Source: Dyadobacter koreensis (GTDB lineage Bacteria; Bacteroidota; Bacteroidia; Cytophagales; Spirosomataceae). Taken from it: a DNA stretch of 64,000 nucleotides. The stretch covers positions 377,620 to 441,619 of the forward strand of contig NZ_FNXY01000008.1 in NCBI RefSeq assembly GCF_900108855.1. Direction: 5' to 3'. The notes beneath the pieces are model-generated. The model had not been told where the DNA came from and made no database searches. It saw only the letters and a list, made by a program, of their open reading frames with translations. Below, one piece after another: positions 1 to 10,000 of this stretch. The translations under genes were made by a program, and so were the position numbers. Within the stretch, counting starts at the first letter, position 1, and each line of letters opens with the position of its first letter.

Positions 1-222
1 CCTAAAAAAGAAGACTGCCAAAATCTGTTGGTTCCAGTATGTCTGTCAAGCTCGCATATCGCCTATGGTTCAATCCGGATGGAGCCGGTTTTCATGATTC
101 TCGGACAAAGCGCGGCGTCGGCGGCAGTGCAGGCGATCAATAGAAAAGTAAGTGTTCAGGAAGTAAGTTATGACAAATTAAAAGAGCAATTACTGAAAGA
201 CAAACAGCGACTGGAATTGTAG
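1..222 (+). CDS. FAD-dependent oxidoreductase (FAD_oxidored family), C-terminal end only
   Basis: An open frame runs in from the left edge and stops at 222, giving the last 73 residues. The segment reads VPVCLSSSHIAYGSIRMEP followed by a GQSAASAA helix. That is the typical C-terminal FAD-binding end of the FAD_oxidored family, flavoproteins common in secreted form in Bacteroidota and often labelled xanthan-lyase-like. The N-terminal Rossmann fold, and any signal peptide, lie outside the window. No internal start should be used, because the frame is open to base 1. The next gene is on the same strand 172 bases on, with a small hairpin between them, so the link to the sugar-oxidation operon is uncertain. 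The family call is fairly sure; the substrate is unknown. Confidence 0.75.
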   Translation, partial: PKKEDCQNLLVPVCLSSSHIAYGSIRMEPVFMILGQSAASAAVQAINRKVSVQEVSYDKLKEQLLKDKQRLEL

Positions 223-300
223 AAATTACGAAGAGTGTCATTCGTTCGGCCGCTGCGTGATAAAAAGTAATGCTTATTTATCAAAACCTGATTCTAACTT

Positions 301-308
301 TACTTTTG
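301..308 (+). promoter_or_regulatory. Candidate Bacteroidota -7 box (TACTTTTG) ahead of the MFS gene
   Basis: TACTTTTG matches the Bacteroidota -7 consensus TAnnTTTG exactly. No clear TTTG -33 element lies at the right distance. It is 87 bases ahead of the transporter ATG. The hairpin at 326-349 would then fall in the 5' leader, so either the promoter or the terminator reading must give way. Confidence 0.35.
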
Positions 309-325
309 TATTAATTTTAGTCTAT

Positions 326-349
326 ATAGCCGGATAATAGTCCGGCTAT
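326..349 (+). terminator. Small hairpin, possible terminator of the upstream oxidoreductase
   Basis: An 8-bp perfect stem (ATAGCCGG/CCGGCTAT) with an 8-base loop is followed by TTTATATAAT. It is weak for an intrinsic terminator because the T tract is broken. It could equally be a 5' leader hairpin of the transporter gene. Confidence 0.4.
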
Positions 350-394
350 TTTATATAATATTGCAAATAATCCTGAAAATCCTTAAAAAACAGA

Positions 395-1636
395 ATGGAT
401 ACCCTGGTTACACCTCGTTCAAATTTTTCACACCTTTTCAGCGCACCGGTCATTGTCGCAGCACTTGGATACTTTGTCGACATTTATGATTTACTTCTTT
501 TCGGGATTGTTCGTTTACCAAGTCTTGCGTCGTTAGGACTTTCGGAAGCTGAAATTTCTTCGACCGGAGCAAGTATACTGAACTGGCAGATGGCCGGATT
601 ATTATTGGGGGGAATTTTATGGGGAATTTTAGGAGATAAAAAAGGAAGGCTATCGGTGCTTTTCGGCTCTATCATCACTTATTCGCTGGCAAATATTGCC
701 TGTGGCTTTGTCCAGGATCCGGCAACCTACAAAATTCTACGGTTTATTGCAGGGGTAGGTCTGGCAGGAGAACTTGGCGCAGGAATTACATTGGTGTCAG
801 AAATTTTACCAAAACACTTACGCGCCATAGGGACTTCACTGGTAGCAGGGATTGGATTGCTTGGTGCCATTGTCGGTTATTTCACAGTAGAGTTTTTTGA
901 TTGGAGAAATGCTTATTTTATTGGTGGAGGTCTGGGGATTTCCTTGCTTTTGCTTCGTATTGGAGTCTTTGAATCCGGTATTTTTGAAGGTGTAAAAAGC
1001 CAGAAACATGTTACAAAAGGCAACTTTTTTGCATTGTTCACCAATAAGGATAGATTTGTCCGGTATATGAAATGTATTGGAATCGGACTGCCAACCTGGT
1101 TTGTGATCGGTATTTTGGCAACCTTCAGTAATGAATTTGGAAAAGCGCTCGGGATCGAAGAACCAATCAGACCGGGACTTTCAATTATGTGGTGTTATGT
1201 AGGACTGTCGGCAGGAGATTTTTCAAGTGGGTTTTTAAGCCACTGGCTGGAGTCAAGGAAGAAGGCTGTATTTTTTATGATGGCTTTTACGTTAATATGC
1301 AGCGGAATTTATTTGTATACCGGAATCAAAACAGCCACAGGATTATACACTGTTGCAACCTTACTCGGATTCGGAATTGGATACTGGGCTATGTTCGTAA
1401 CGATAGGAGCAGAACAATTTGGTACGAATCTTCGTGCAACAGCCGCCACAACCGTTCCGAATATGGTTCGGGGAATGGTAATCGTTATGACAACATTATT
1501 TGCCAGCTTCAAAGACTCATTTTCAGTAATTGATTCCGGGGCATTGGTTGGATTGATCTGTTTCGTAATCGGATTTTACTCTATACTGACCATTCCTGAA
1601 ACGCATGGACGGGATCTGGATTTTCTTGAAGAGTAG
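395..1636 (+). CDS. MFS transporter (sugar/organic-acid type)
   Basis: A 413-residue inner-membrane transporter with about 12 hydrophobic segments. GDKKGR near residue 88 is the MFS loop 2-3 motif A. The C-terminal PETHGRDLDFLEE end is typical of the sugar and metabolite:H+ symporter branches. It starts at ATG 395, with residue 25 onward already in the first membrane helix. It is followed 54 bases later by the dehydrogenase small-subunit gene on the same strand. Context suggests it imports the oxidised sugar or sugar acid made by the dehydrogenase outside the cytoplasm. The substrate cannot be read from the sequence. Confidence 0.85.
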   Translation: MDTLVTPRSNFSHLFSAPVIVAALGYFVDIYDLLLFGIVRLPSLASLGLSEAEISSTGASILNWQMAGLLLGGILWGILGDKKGRLSVLFGSIITYSLANIACGFVQDPATYKILRFIAGVGLAGELGAGITLVSEILPKHLRAIGTSLVAGIGLLGAIVGYFTVEFFDWRNAYFIGGGLGISLLLLRIGVFESGIFEGVKSQKHVTKGNFFALFTNKDRFVRYMKCIGIGLPTWFVIGILATFSNEFGKALGIEEPIRPGLSIMWCYVGLSAGDFSSGFLSHWLESRKKAVFFMMAFTLICSGIYLYTGIKTATGLYTVATLLGFGIGYWAMFVTIGAEQFGTNLRATAATTVPNMVRGMVIVMTTLFASFKDSFSVIDSGALVGLICFVIGFYSILTIPETHGRDLDFLEE

Positions 1637-1690
1637 AAAGCTGATCAACAATAACTTATTAAAGAATATTAATCGTTGAAAAATAATAAA

Positions 1691-2227
1691 ATGGAAAGAC
1701 GGGTAGCGCTTAAAAACATGGCTGCGGCCATGGGAGCGATGGTAAGTTTGCCGACGTGGGCCTCGGGATGGAGCAGTTCTTCACTTGGGAAAGTTCAGTA
1801 CGCCACGGTTGGACAAGCGGAGGTTTTGAAAGCTATTGTGGAATCAATTATTCCAAAAACGGATACACCGGGGGCTGGTGAGCTTGGAGTAGCAACTTTT
1901 GTGCAAAGAATGGTGACGGATTGTTATGATAAAAAAGCGCAGGAAACTTTTTCGAAAGGGATTGACGCAGTCGAGGCACAAAGCACCAGGAGTTTCTCGA
2001 AATCTTTTGCAGATGCCAGCAAAGAGCAGAAATTACAGATATTGAAAGAAATCGAAAAGAGTAACGATCCGGATCAGAAAGGATTTTTTGGAATGGTGAA
2101 AAATCTGACCATTCAAGGGTATATGTCGTCGGAATATGTCATGACAAATCTGACACATTTTGAATTTATACCGGCAAGATATCACGGCTGTGTTCCTGTT
2201 AAAAAAGGAATGAGTACTGATAATTAA
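1691..2227 (+). CDS. Gluconate 2-dehydrogenase subunit 3 family protein, Tat-exported
   Basis: A 178-residue small subunit of the Gluconate_2-dh3 family. I place the start at ATG 1691, which gives MERRVALKNMAAAMGAM, a twin-arginine leader with a hydrophobic core ending near TWASG. An in-frame TTG at 1676 would only add a lysine/asparagine stretch. In known FAD-dependent glucose, gluconate and glycoside dehydrogenases the small subunit carries the Tat signal and takes the flavin subunit across the membrane with it. The GMC gene 51 bases downstream has no leader of its own, which fits that role. No cytochrome c subunit is encoded beside the pair. Confidence 0.85.
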   Translation: MERRVALKNMAAAMGAMVSLPTWASGWSSSSLGKVQYATVGQAEVLKAIVESIIPKTDTPGAGELGVATFVQRMVTDCYDKKAQETFSKGIDAVEAQSTRSFSKSFADASKEQKLQILKEIEKSNDPDQKGFFGMVKNLTIQGYMSSEYVMTNLTHFEFIPARYHGCVPVKKGMSTDN

Positions 2228-2278
2228 TAGGTCAGGCTTTGGCTTGAAAAGAAGAAATTGAAATACAAAATACCCAAA

Positions 2279-3991
2279 ATGGCGAATTTTAATATTGATA
2301 GTGAGAAAGCCCGTACCTATGACGCCATTGTTATTGGCTCAGGAATTAGCGGAGGATGGTCAGCAAAAGAGTTGACCGAGAGAGGATTGAAAACTTTGGT
2401 TTTAGAACGCGGGCGTGATGTGCAGCATATTACGGATTATCCAACCACAAATATGCAGCCCTGGGAGTTTGATCATAGAGAAAGATTACCAAAGGCAATA
2501 ACGGATGCTAATCCTATTGCAAGCAGATGTTATAATTTTAAAGAGTCGTCACAGCATTTTTTTGTAAAAGACAACGAGCATCCATACGTGCAGGAAAAGC
2601 CGTTTGACTGGCTTCGGGGTTATCAGGTGGGCGGTAAATCTTTGCTTTGGGCAAGACAAACACAGCGTTGGAGCCAGTTTGACTTCGACGGACCAGCTCG
2701 CGATAAATTCGCCGTTGAGTGGCCAATTGGCTATAAGGATATAGCACCGTGGTATAGCCATGTCGAAAAGTTCGCAGGTATTACCGGAAATAAAGATGGT
2801 ATTGACACATTGCCTGATGGTGAATTTTTAAAGCCCCACGATCTTAACTGTGTGGAAAAATATTTTAAAGAATCAGTAGCCAAGCAATATAAGGACCGCC
2901 ATATCATTATCGGTCGCGCCGCTCACCTTACCGATCCGCAACAAATTCACCTGGACCAGGGCCGTGCAAAATGTCAGCACCGTGTGATTTGTGAAAGAGG
3001 TTGTCCCTTTGGAGGATATTTCAGCAGTAATGCTTCGACAATTCCATGGGCGATGAAAACCGGAAATATGACACTTCGTCCGCATTCTGTCGTTCATTCG
3101 GTCATTTATGATGACAAAAAACAAAAGGTAACCGGCGTCAGGGTCATTGATGCCAATACGAAAGAAATGATGGAATTTTTTGCCAACATTATCTTTGTTA
3201 ATGCGGCGGCATTAAATACCAATCTTATCCTGATGAATTCTATTTCTTCCCGTTTTCCGAACGGCTTAGGAAATGATAGTGGGGTACTTGGAAAATATGT
3301 CGCCTTCCATAATTACCGGGCATCCATATCGGGCGAGTACGAAGGATTTTTAGATTCTACAACGGATGGAAAACGGCCTAATAGCGGCTATATTCCTCGG
3401 TTTAGAAATGTTTACAAACAAGAAACAGATTTTTTACGCGGGTACGCAGCAGGTTTTGGAGCTAACCGTATGACCTATTCGGATCGCTCAGATATCGGAG
3501 AATCATTAAAGGCAAGCTTGCTTGATACAAAATATGGCAACTGGAGTGTAGGTTCGCACATGATGGGGGAAACGATCCCCAAAGAAAGTAATTATGTTGC
3601 CCTGGATAAGGAATTGAAGGATGCTTACGGAATGCCTCTTTTGAAAATCAATGTCGGCTATGATGACAATGATGAAAAGATGATCAAAGATTATATCGAA
3701 CAGGTTTCGGAAATGTTTACAAATGCAGGATTTAAAAACATCCGTGCGCACGACGGACACCGTAATCCTGGAAACGATATTCACGAAATGGGAGGTGTTC
3801 GTATGGGTAAAGATCCAAAAACTTCGATCCTCAATAAATGGAACCAAATGCATGCCGCAAAGAATGTATTTGTGACAGACGGAGCTTCCATGACATCAAC
3901 ATCGACACAAAATCCATCACTGACATATATGGCATTTTCTGCTCGTTCGGTTGATTATGCAGTGAAACAGATGAAAGCCAAGAATTTGTAA
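2279..3991 (+). CDS. GMC-family FAD oxidoreductase, catalytic subunit of a periplasmic sugar/glycoside dehydrogenase
   Basis: A 570-residue flavoprotein. The dinucleotide-binding motif VIGSGISGG is near residue 18, and the GMC C-terminal catalytic region carries IHEMGGVRMG and STQNPSLTYMA, supplying the expected His and Asn. Three cysteines (C232, C238, C242, in AKCQHRVICERGCPFGG) sit where FAD-glucose dehydrogenases bind a [3Fe-4S] cluster. ATG 2279 is preferred to the in-frame TTG at 2258 because it is the first ATG and loses no domain sequence. With the Tat-type small subunit upstream, the pair most resembles bacterial glucoside 3-dehydrogenases or gluconate dehydrogenases. The exact sugar is inference. 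A strong hairpin ends the operon at 4015. Confidence 0.87.
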   Translation: MANFNIDSEKARTYDAIVIGSGISGGWSAKELTERGLKTLVLERGRDVQHITDYPTTNMQPWEFDHRERLPKAITDANPIASRCYNFKESSQHFFVKDNEHPYVQEKPFDWLRGYQVGGKSLLWARQTQRWSQFDFDGPARDKFAVEWPIGYKDIAPWYSHVEKFAGITGNKDGIDTLPDGEFLKPHDLNCVEKYFKESVAKQYKDRHIIIGRAAHLTDPQQIHLDQGRAKCQHRVICERGCPFGGYFSSNASTIPWAMKTGNMTLRPHSVVHSVIYDDKKQKVTGVRVIDANTKEMMEFFANIIFVNAAALNTNLILMNSISSRFPNGLGNDSGVLGKYVAFHNYRASISGEYEGFLDSTTDGKRPNSGYIPRFRNVYKQETDFLRGYAAGFGANRMTYSDRSDIGESLKASLLDTKYGNWSVGSHMMGETIPKESNYVALDKELKDAYGMPLLKINVGYDDNDEKMIKDYIEQVSEMFTNAGFKNIRAHDGHRNPGNDIHEMGGVRMGKDPKTSILNKWNQMHAAKNVFVTDGASMTSTSTQNPSLTYMAFSARSVDYAVKQMKAKNL

Positions 3992-4014
3992 AATATCACA
4001 GTACCGGAAATAGG

Positions 4015-4052
4015 AAGGAAGTTGGGTTTCAAAAACCTGACTTCCTTTTTTT
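4015..4052 (+). terminator. Rho-independent terminator after the GMC gene
   Basis: A near-perfect stem of AAGGAAGTTGGGTTT with AAACCTGACTTCCTT (one internal mismatch pair) is followed by a T run. It lies 24 bases after the dehydrogenase stop. Confidence 0.85.
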
Positions 4053-4107
4053 AGGTTTACGGTTCAATCACACACATTAAGTTTAAATAAGTATTCTTCC
4101 AACAGGG

Positions 4108-4908
4108 CGATTTATCGACGCATTTACTGACTTAGGGCCGTTCGCTGCTGCGATTCAAGAGGCTGTTTGGCTCTGAGCCGAATAAAGATTTTTTGATTCA
4201 TTTTTTAAATCAATAGATAGGCGAGGAAAGGTTAATCTTTGATTTAACCTACAACAAAACAGAGTATCCTGGGCATTTTCTGGATAGTAGAAAGTTCGTC
4301 TTTGATTTGTTAGGCTCAGGAACTAACGGCGAGCAATATTATCAAAATGCAGCGGGTTAAAGCAGCAGTATTTTAAAGACCGATGCCTTTATTATACCTC
4401 ATCATTAATCAAAGAACAAGCAACGAAGGAGCTCCAAAATGAGATTGTCAGTTAAAACCCGTATATCTGATTGGCATTATGGATTTTGCTTCTGATAACT
4501 TAAATCCTGATATCTACGTCCATAGAGTTCAGCTCATGAATACAGATTCAAAAGAAATATTTTATGATAAACTGACTTATGTCTATGTCGAAGTTCCCAA
4601 ATTCTTAAAGCTATAAGACGAGCTTACTCAATTTTACGAAAACCAATATTTAGCAAATTGTTTAATATTGCAGAAATGAGCAATTTAACCGTAAATGAAA
4701 AAATGGCTTATGAGACGAGTTTAAAGGGGAATTGGGAAATTACAGCACAATAACTTATGCCATCAGTAAGGGTAGGAAAGAGGGAGAGAAACATGGTAAA
4801 CCAGCGGGTCAGAAAGAAATTGCTATGGCGATAAAAAAGAAAGGTATGTAAACGTCGCTCATTCAAGAATTAACCAGCTTGTCTATGGACGAAATTGACA
4901 AATTGTAA
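4108..4908 (+). pseudogene. Decayed PD-(D/E)XK nuclease family transposase (Rpn-like)
   Basis: No intact frame exists, but pieces in all three forward frames read in order as one protein. They begin with RFIDAFTD and continue with DFLIHFLNQ-like remnants, GHFLDSRKVVFDLL, GEQYY, MQRVK, QQYFKDRCLYYTSSLIKEQ, VYLIGIMDFASDN, FYDKLTYVYVEVPKF, LFNIAEMSNLTVNEKMAYE, YSTITYAISKGRKEGEKHG and finally TSLIQELTSLSMDEIDKL. This order matches the PD-(D/E)XK transposase/Rpn recombination-promoting nuclease family, including its charged C-terminal tail. I count several frameshifts and at least five internal stops, plus an apparent deletion near 4640 where the segment before LFNIAEM is missing. The locus is dead. 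A bidirectional terminator follows at 4922. No flanking inverted repeats or target duplications were found. Confidence 0.8.
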
Positions 4909-4921
4909 TTTGATTTGAAAT

Positions 4922-4961
4922 CAAAAAAAGGAGTTGAGTTTTAAACTCGGCTCCTTTTTTT
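4922..4961. terminator. Bidirectional terminator between the nuclease pseudogene and the small membrane protein gene
   Basis: The stem GGAGTTGAGTTT/AAACTCGGCTCC is flanked by an A7 run on the left and a T7 run on the right, so it can work on both strands. Confidence 0.85.
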
Positions 4962-4967
4962 GTTATT

Positions 4968-5156
4968 CTAAATTTTGGAAAGCCATTTTTCCTGTTTTAT
5001 AAAAAGAAGCAAGATCACAATATCAACAGAAACTCCTGTGAGGGCCAGAATGGTCCCGAGGTTTTTGGTTGCAGCAGAATCAAGAATTAGATTTAATCCT
5101 GCCAAAATCAGTAATGCCCCAATTAGCAACACAATAATTTTATTTTTCAGTTTCAT
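4968..5156 (-). CDS. Small two-helix membrane protein, unknown
   Basis: A 62-residue protein with a basic N-terminus (MKLKNK), a first hydrophobic helix at about residues 8-25 and a second at about 34-53, ending in a charged KQEKWLSKI tail. The shape suggests a real inner-membrane protein with both ends probably in the cytoplasm. I do not recognise a family. It has its own strong terminator directly downstream and no same-strand neighbour. The opposite strand is also open here, but its translation has no sensible composition. Confidence 0.5.
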   Translation of the reverse strand: MKLKNKIIVLLIGALLILAGLNLILDSAATKNLGTILALTGVSVDIVILLLFIKQEKWLSKI

Positions 5157-5348
5157 ATCATATTCCGGTTAGATATTTTTTGAATTAGACTTTCAGAAAG
5201 CAAAAAGTCACGGCTAACAGAAACCTTTTTCCTCTCTCTAAACGAATTTTTCCTGTTTTAATATAAATTTTTCAAATTATTTTATAATCTGACTAAGGGA
5301 ATAAGAGTGCAATAAAGTCTTTTAATTATTACATAAAGAAAAGACCCG

Positions 5349-6020
5349 ATGCGCGATCCTTTGCTACATGAAGAACCCAAAACAGGAAGCCCTTTTCTGT
5401 CACCTTCGATGGAAGAAAAACCTTGCTCTCAGCAGGTTGATTCTGCATTGTTTTTGAAAACAACCTTTGAAGAAAATCCTTCAAAAGGGCTGGAACTTCT
5501 TTTTCGCAGGTTTTACAAACCTTTATGCAGTCATGCGGTTCGTTTTGTGTATTCAAAACAGATTGCAGAAGACCTCGTAAGCGAAGTTTTCTTCCAGTTT
5601 TACAGGACGAAGTCTTATCAGAATATTAATTCATCCTACACCAGTTATCTCTTCCGTGCAGTACGTAACGAGTGTTTTACCTATCTGCGCAGAGAATTCG
5701 GCAAAACCGATACGATAGAACTTACCACAGAAAATACGATTTCCGTCTATCAGCAGCAACCTGATGCAGAAATCCATTATAACCATCTTTTTTTGAAGGT
5801 GAATGAGGTGATTGGGGAACTTCCCATGCAGTGTCGCCGTGTATTTCTGATGAGTCGTTTTGAGAGCAAGAAGTATCATGAAATTGCCGATGAACTCAAT
5901 ATTTCACCCAAAACCGTAGAAGTACATATTTCAAAAGCATTAAAACATCTTCGGATCGCACTCAACGGCGAATGGATGATGCCTTGCCTTATTTTGGTTC
6001 TTAACACCTTCGATTTATAA
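5349..6020 (+). CDS. ECF RNA polymerase sigma factor (FecI-like)
   Basis: A 223-residue sigma-70 family factor. Region 2 spans about residues 47-115 (LLFRRFYKPLCSHAVRF, then LRREF). Region 4 spans about 155-205, with the helix-turn-helix YHEIADELNISPKTVEVHIS. The N-terminus is about 20 residues longer than usual. ATG 5409 gives a more typical factor and may be the true start. It is followed within 41 bases by fecR and then by a SusC with an STN domain, the layout of a surface-signalling system. In such systems the outer-membrane transporter senses its ligand and releases this sigma factor through FecR. It likely transcribes its own operon or the downstream susCD. Confidence 0.88.
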   Translation: MRDPLLHEEPKTGSPFLSPSMEEKPCSQQVDSALFLKTTFEENPSKGLELLFRRFYKPLCSHAVRFVYSKQIAEDLVSEVFFQFYRTKSYQNINSSYTSYLFRAVRNECFTYLRREFGKTDTIELTTENTISVYQQQPDAEIHYNHLFLKVNEVIGELPMQCRRVFLMSRFESKKYHEIADELNISPKTVEVHISKALKHLRIALNGEWMMPCLILVLNTFDL

Positions 6021-6061
6021 GGAGATTTTAAACCTGTCTCCTGACTAAAAATTATAACAAC

Positions 6062-7069
6062 ATGGATGCACGTATATTGAAAAGTATACTTTTTGAGTAT
6101 TTGTCGGGAAGGGCAAATCCACTTGAACGGAAACTTGCAGAAGATTGGATAAAAGACCCTGAAAACTCAGAGACTTTTAATCAATGGCTTTATGAATGGG
6201 AGATACGGTCTCCCCAGTTTAATCCTGATCAGGAGCAGGCAATGGCTCGGCTTATGGATAGAATTCATAAGGAAGGTGAACCAGATAACGACGAATCAGA
6301 TCAGAAATCTTTTTCTGGAAATCCGTGGAACCTATTACAAATCAAGCGATTTGGGCTCATAGCAGCTTCGGTAATTTTATTGGTTTGCTGTGGCTGGTTT
6401 TCAAGAGAAACTATTCAGTACAAAACTTACGAAACTGGCTACGGCCAAACAACCAGACTTTATTTAGAAGACGGGAGCAGAGTTGCCCTCAACTCAAATT
6501 CCAGATTGAAGATCCCAAGATTTGGCTTCTACGGCGATGTCAGAACTGTGTTGCTGGATGGTGAAGCAGAATTTTCAATCAGTCATACAATAGATCATAA
6601 GCGATTCGTCGTGAAAACTTCTGACACTTTTCAGGTTGAAGTACTTGGTACTCAATTCTCTGTGTTTGCCCGGCCAAGGGGAACCAAAGTAGCACTGAAC
6701 CATGGAAAGATACGTATCGATTATTCGCAGGGAGAAAATCAACAACACTTGTTAATGAAGCCAGGCGATTTGGCGACGCTCCAAAAAACAGGTGCTGTGC
6801 AGGTCGTCAGTAACGTTGATACAAAAAGTCTGAGTGCATGGAAAGAACAGCGTTTCGTATTCAATGCTACCTCAATATCTGAAATCCGCAGTTTAATAGA
6901 AGAGAATTTCGGTAAAAAAGTCAGGATAGCTAATGATCGTATTGCCCGTCGGACAATAACCGGGAATTTTAAAACGGAAAATGCAGAGGAACTACTTAAA
7001 ACGGTTTCAGAGGTTTTGGATCTGGATATCGAAAATAAAGGTGATTCCATTTTAATAACAGATAACTAA
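6062..7069 (+). CDS. FecR-family anti-sigma factor
   Basis: A 335-residue single-pass inner-membrane regulator. The cytoplasmic N-terminal part (about 1-98) holds the sigma-binding helices. A hydrophobic segment lies at about 99-114 (FGLIAASVILLVCCGW). The periplasmic FecR domain follows at about 120-225, with LYLEDGSRVALNSNSRL and VEVLGTQFSV. The DUF4974 domain ends the protein at about 257-330 (FNATSISEIRSLIEENFG). It sits between its sigma factor (41-base gap) and SusC (24-base gap). By the known mechanism it contacts the STN domain of the transporter in the periplasm and controls the sigma factor in the cytoplasm. Confidence 0.9.
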   Translation: MDARILKSILFEYLSGRANPLERKLAEDWIKDPENSETFNQWLYEWEIRSPQFNPDQEQAMARLMDRIHKEGEPDNDESDQKSFSGNPWNLLQIKRFGLIAASVILLVCCGWFSRETIQYKTYETGYGQTTRLYLEDGSRVALNSNSRLKIPRFGFYGDVRTVLLDGEAEFSISHTIDHKRFVVKTSDTFQVEVLGTQFSVFARPRGTKVALNHGKIRIDYSQGENQQHLLMKPGDLATLQKTGAVQVVSNVDTKSLSAWKEQRFVFNATSISEIRSLIEENFGKKVRIANDRIARRTITGNFKTENAEELLKTVSEVLDLDIENKGDSILITDN

Positions 7070-7093
7070 CTATTTTTAAACTCCCTTTTATTT

Positions 7094-10000
7094 ATGCAAT
7101 TAACACTATCACGTAAGCACTGGGTGGGAATTGGACTTGCCTTTGCAACACAATTTTCACAAGCTGCGCAATCCCAGACTATTGCATTTGTGTCCAAGCT
7201 TGAACGTCAGCCGCATGCGGTCAGGCAGGAAATGAAGCTGAAAAATGCGCTGCTGGACCTGCAACGCCATTACGGCGTCGAGATTGTTTTTGAAGACCGT
7301 ATCGTCGGGCCGCTGAATATTGTTTCAGGATCAATAGATCTGAACAAGCCTTTGGAAAAGAATCTGGATATGATTCTTACTCAGAACGGACTGAAATACA
7401 AGAAGACTCGTAAAAACACGTACGTAATTGTTGAAGGAAAGGAGGCGGTTAAAACAAGTGTTATATTTCCCAGTGAAAAATTAGAGTCCGGCACATTGCC
7501 GGAGAATAATGCAACTGTAAGTAACAATGTGTCAAATATACACATGGTTACTGTGGATAAAACGATTAACGGAAAAGTCACAGACGAAGCAGGGTCTGGA
7601 TTGCCGGGAGTGAGTGTGGTTGTTAAAGGGACGCAACGTGGAACATCTACGAATGGAGAAGGTGATTTCCAAATTGAAATTCCTGATGATAACGCTGTTT
7701 TAGTATTCAGTTTTGTTGGATATAAAACGCAGGAACTTACTGTTGGTAGCCAGTCTAAACTAGCTGTTAAGCTTATGCCAGATGAGAATGCCCTGGAAGA
7801 AGTTGTTGTTGTAGGTTATGGTTCGGTGAGAAAATCAGATTTGACAGGTGCAGTGGGTACTGTGAAAGCGGATGTTTTACAAGAACGTCCGGCATCCTCT
7901 CTGAATCAGGGATTATCAGGAAGAATAACGGGTGTGAACGTTTCATCTAACTCGGGGAGGCCCGGTGGTAGAGCCAATATCCGGATTAGGGGGGCAAGTT
8001 CGATCAGCGTTTCTAATAATCCCCTTTACGTGATCGACGGAGTTATCCTGAATTCAGTTGATCTTCAAAACGGTAGTACACCCATTGATTATATAAATCC
8101 AAACGATATTGCATCTATAGAAGTTTTGAAAGACGCTTCTTCCACTGCAATCTACGGTGCACGTGGCGCGAATGGCGTTATTCTGGTAACAACAAAACGC
8201 GGAACTTCTGATGGCGGAAGAGTGACCTATGATACGGATTTCAGTATCGGGATTGCTCCTAAAAAACTGGCAGTACTTAACTCAAAGGAATTTCTCGCAG
8301 TCGAAGATCTTGCCTATGCAAACGCTGCAAAATATGATCCTGTTGGCTGGGCGACTGGTACAAAATATGTAAATCCAAGAACGAAAAGAACTAATCCCAA
8401 CTTATTCGATGCACAGGGAAATCCGTTGTACGATACTGATTGGCAGGACGAAACTTTTCAAAAAGCTTTTACGCAAAATCATCAGCTGGGATTTACAGGA
8501 GGTAATGAAAAAGGAACTTACGGTGCTTTTGTGAATTATCGTAACGAAAATGGAGTCGTTCGGGATTCATGGCAAAAAAGATATTCCGGCCGTTTCGTGT
8601 TTGATACGCAAATTAAAAGCTGGTTGAAAGTCGGTGGTTCACTGGGATATACCGATCAGAATGAAAAACAAGTCGACCAGCTTGACGGTGGTGGTATAAC
8701 CGTTATGCGCCAGGTTCTGGAAGCTTTGCCGATTATTCCTGTGAGATATGCCAACGGAAACTGGGCGAGCAACCGCGATTATCCTGGTATGGAAGGCGGA
8801 GACAGTCCTTTGCGTGTGGCCGCCGAACGATTATTTTATTTGAGGACGCAAACCATGCTGGGAAATATGTATGCAACAATTCGCCTGGCCGAAGGCCTTG
8901 AATTGAAGTCGACCATCGGGACCAATGTGATCAATCAGAGAAGAGATTATTTCGCAGCAAAGGGTCTGCAATACATTTCAAATAATGGTGACGCATCTGT
9001 CATCAACAACAGATACAATTCCTGGCAGTTTGAAAATTACCTGACTTATCACAAAGAGTTTAAAGCTATACATTCTTTGAATGCGATGGCTGGTTTGTCT
9101 TGGCAGCATGTAGATCGTTTTGAAAACATTGCTACTACTCAGGGCTTTGATGATACATATTTTCAGTTTAATAACCTTGGTGCTGGTGCGAGTCCGCAGG
9201 CTCCGTCCTCCCTTGGAACTGCCTATGGCCTAAACTCTTATTTCGCTCGCTTGAATTACGGCCTGAAGAATAAGTATCTGGTAACCTTCACAGGTCGTCT
9301 GGACGGGTCTTCTAAATTTGGAGAGGCCAATCGTTTTGCATTTTTTCCTTCGGCAGCGGTCGCCTGGCGGGTAACGGAAGAAAGTTTTATGCAGGACATT
9401 CCAGCCGTATCAAATTTAAAAATCCGTGCTAGCTACGGTGCCACCGGTAATTCAGAGATTCCAGCCTATCGCGCGCTTGCGGGAATGACAAATTATAATG
9501 TCATATTCAACGGCGTTCGCAACATTGGTACAGGTATCAGCCGTATGGCGAATCCTAATCTTCAATGGGAAAAAACACAACAAGTCGATTTTGGAATTGA
9601 GTTAGGGTTATTCTCAAACAGATTAAACTTTGAACTTGATCTGTATCGCAGGAAAGTTAATGACATGTTGCTGGACGCTCCCCTTCCGCTCAGCAGCGGA
9701 TATGGCAGCATTTACTCCAATGTTGGAAGTATGCAGAATAAGGGGATAGAATTTGCAATTAATTCGACTAATCTTAAAATCGGGGATTTTGCCTGGAATA
9801 CTACATTCAACATTTCCATAAATAAAAATGAAGTGCTGGCGCTTTCTGGTGGCAGCGATATTTTCTCTGGAAATGGTGTCATCCGCGTTGGAGCACCGGT
9901 GGGCTCTTTCTTTGGGAGAAAACATTTAGGGACCTGGAGTACTAACGAAGCCGAGGAAGCTAAAAAATATAATATGCTTCCCGGCGATGTTAAATATCTT

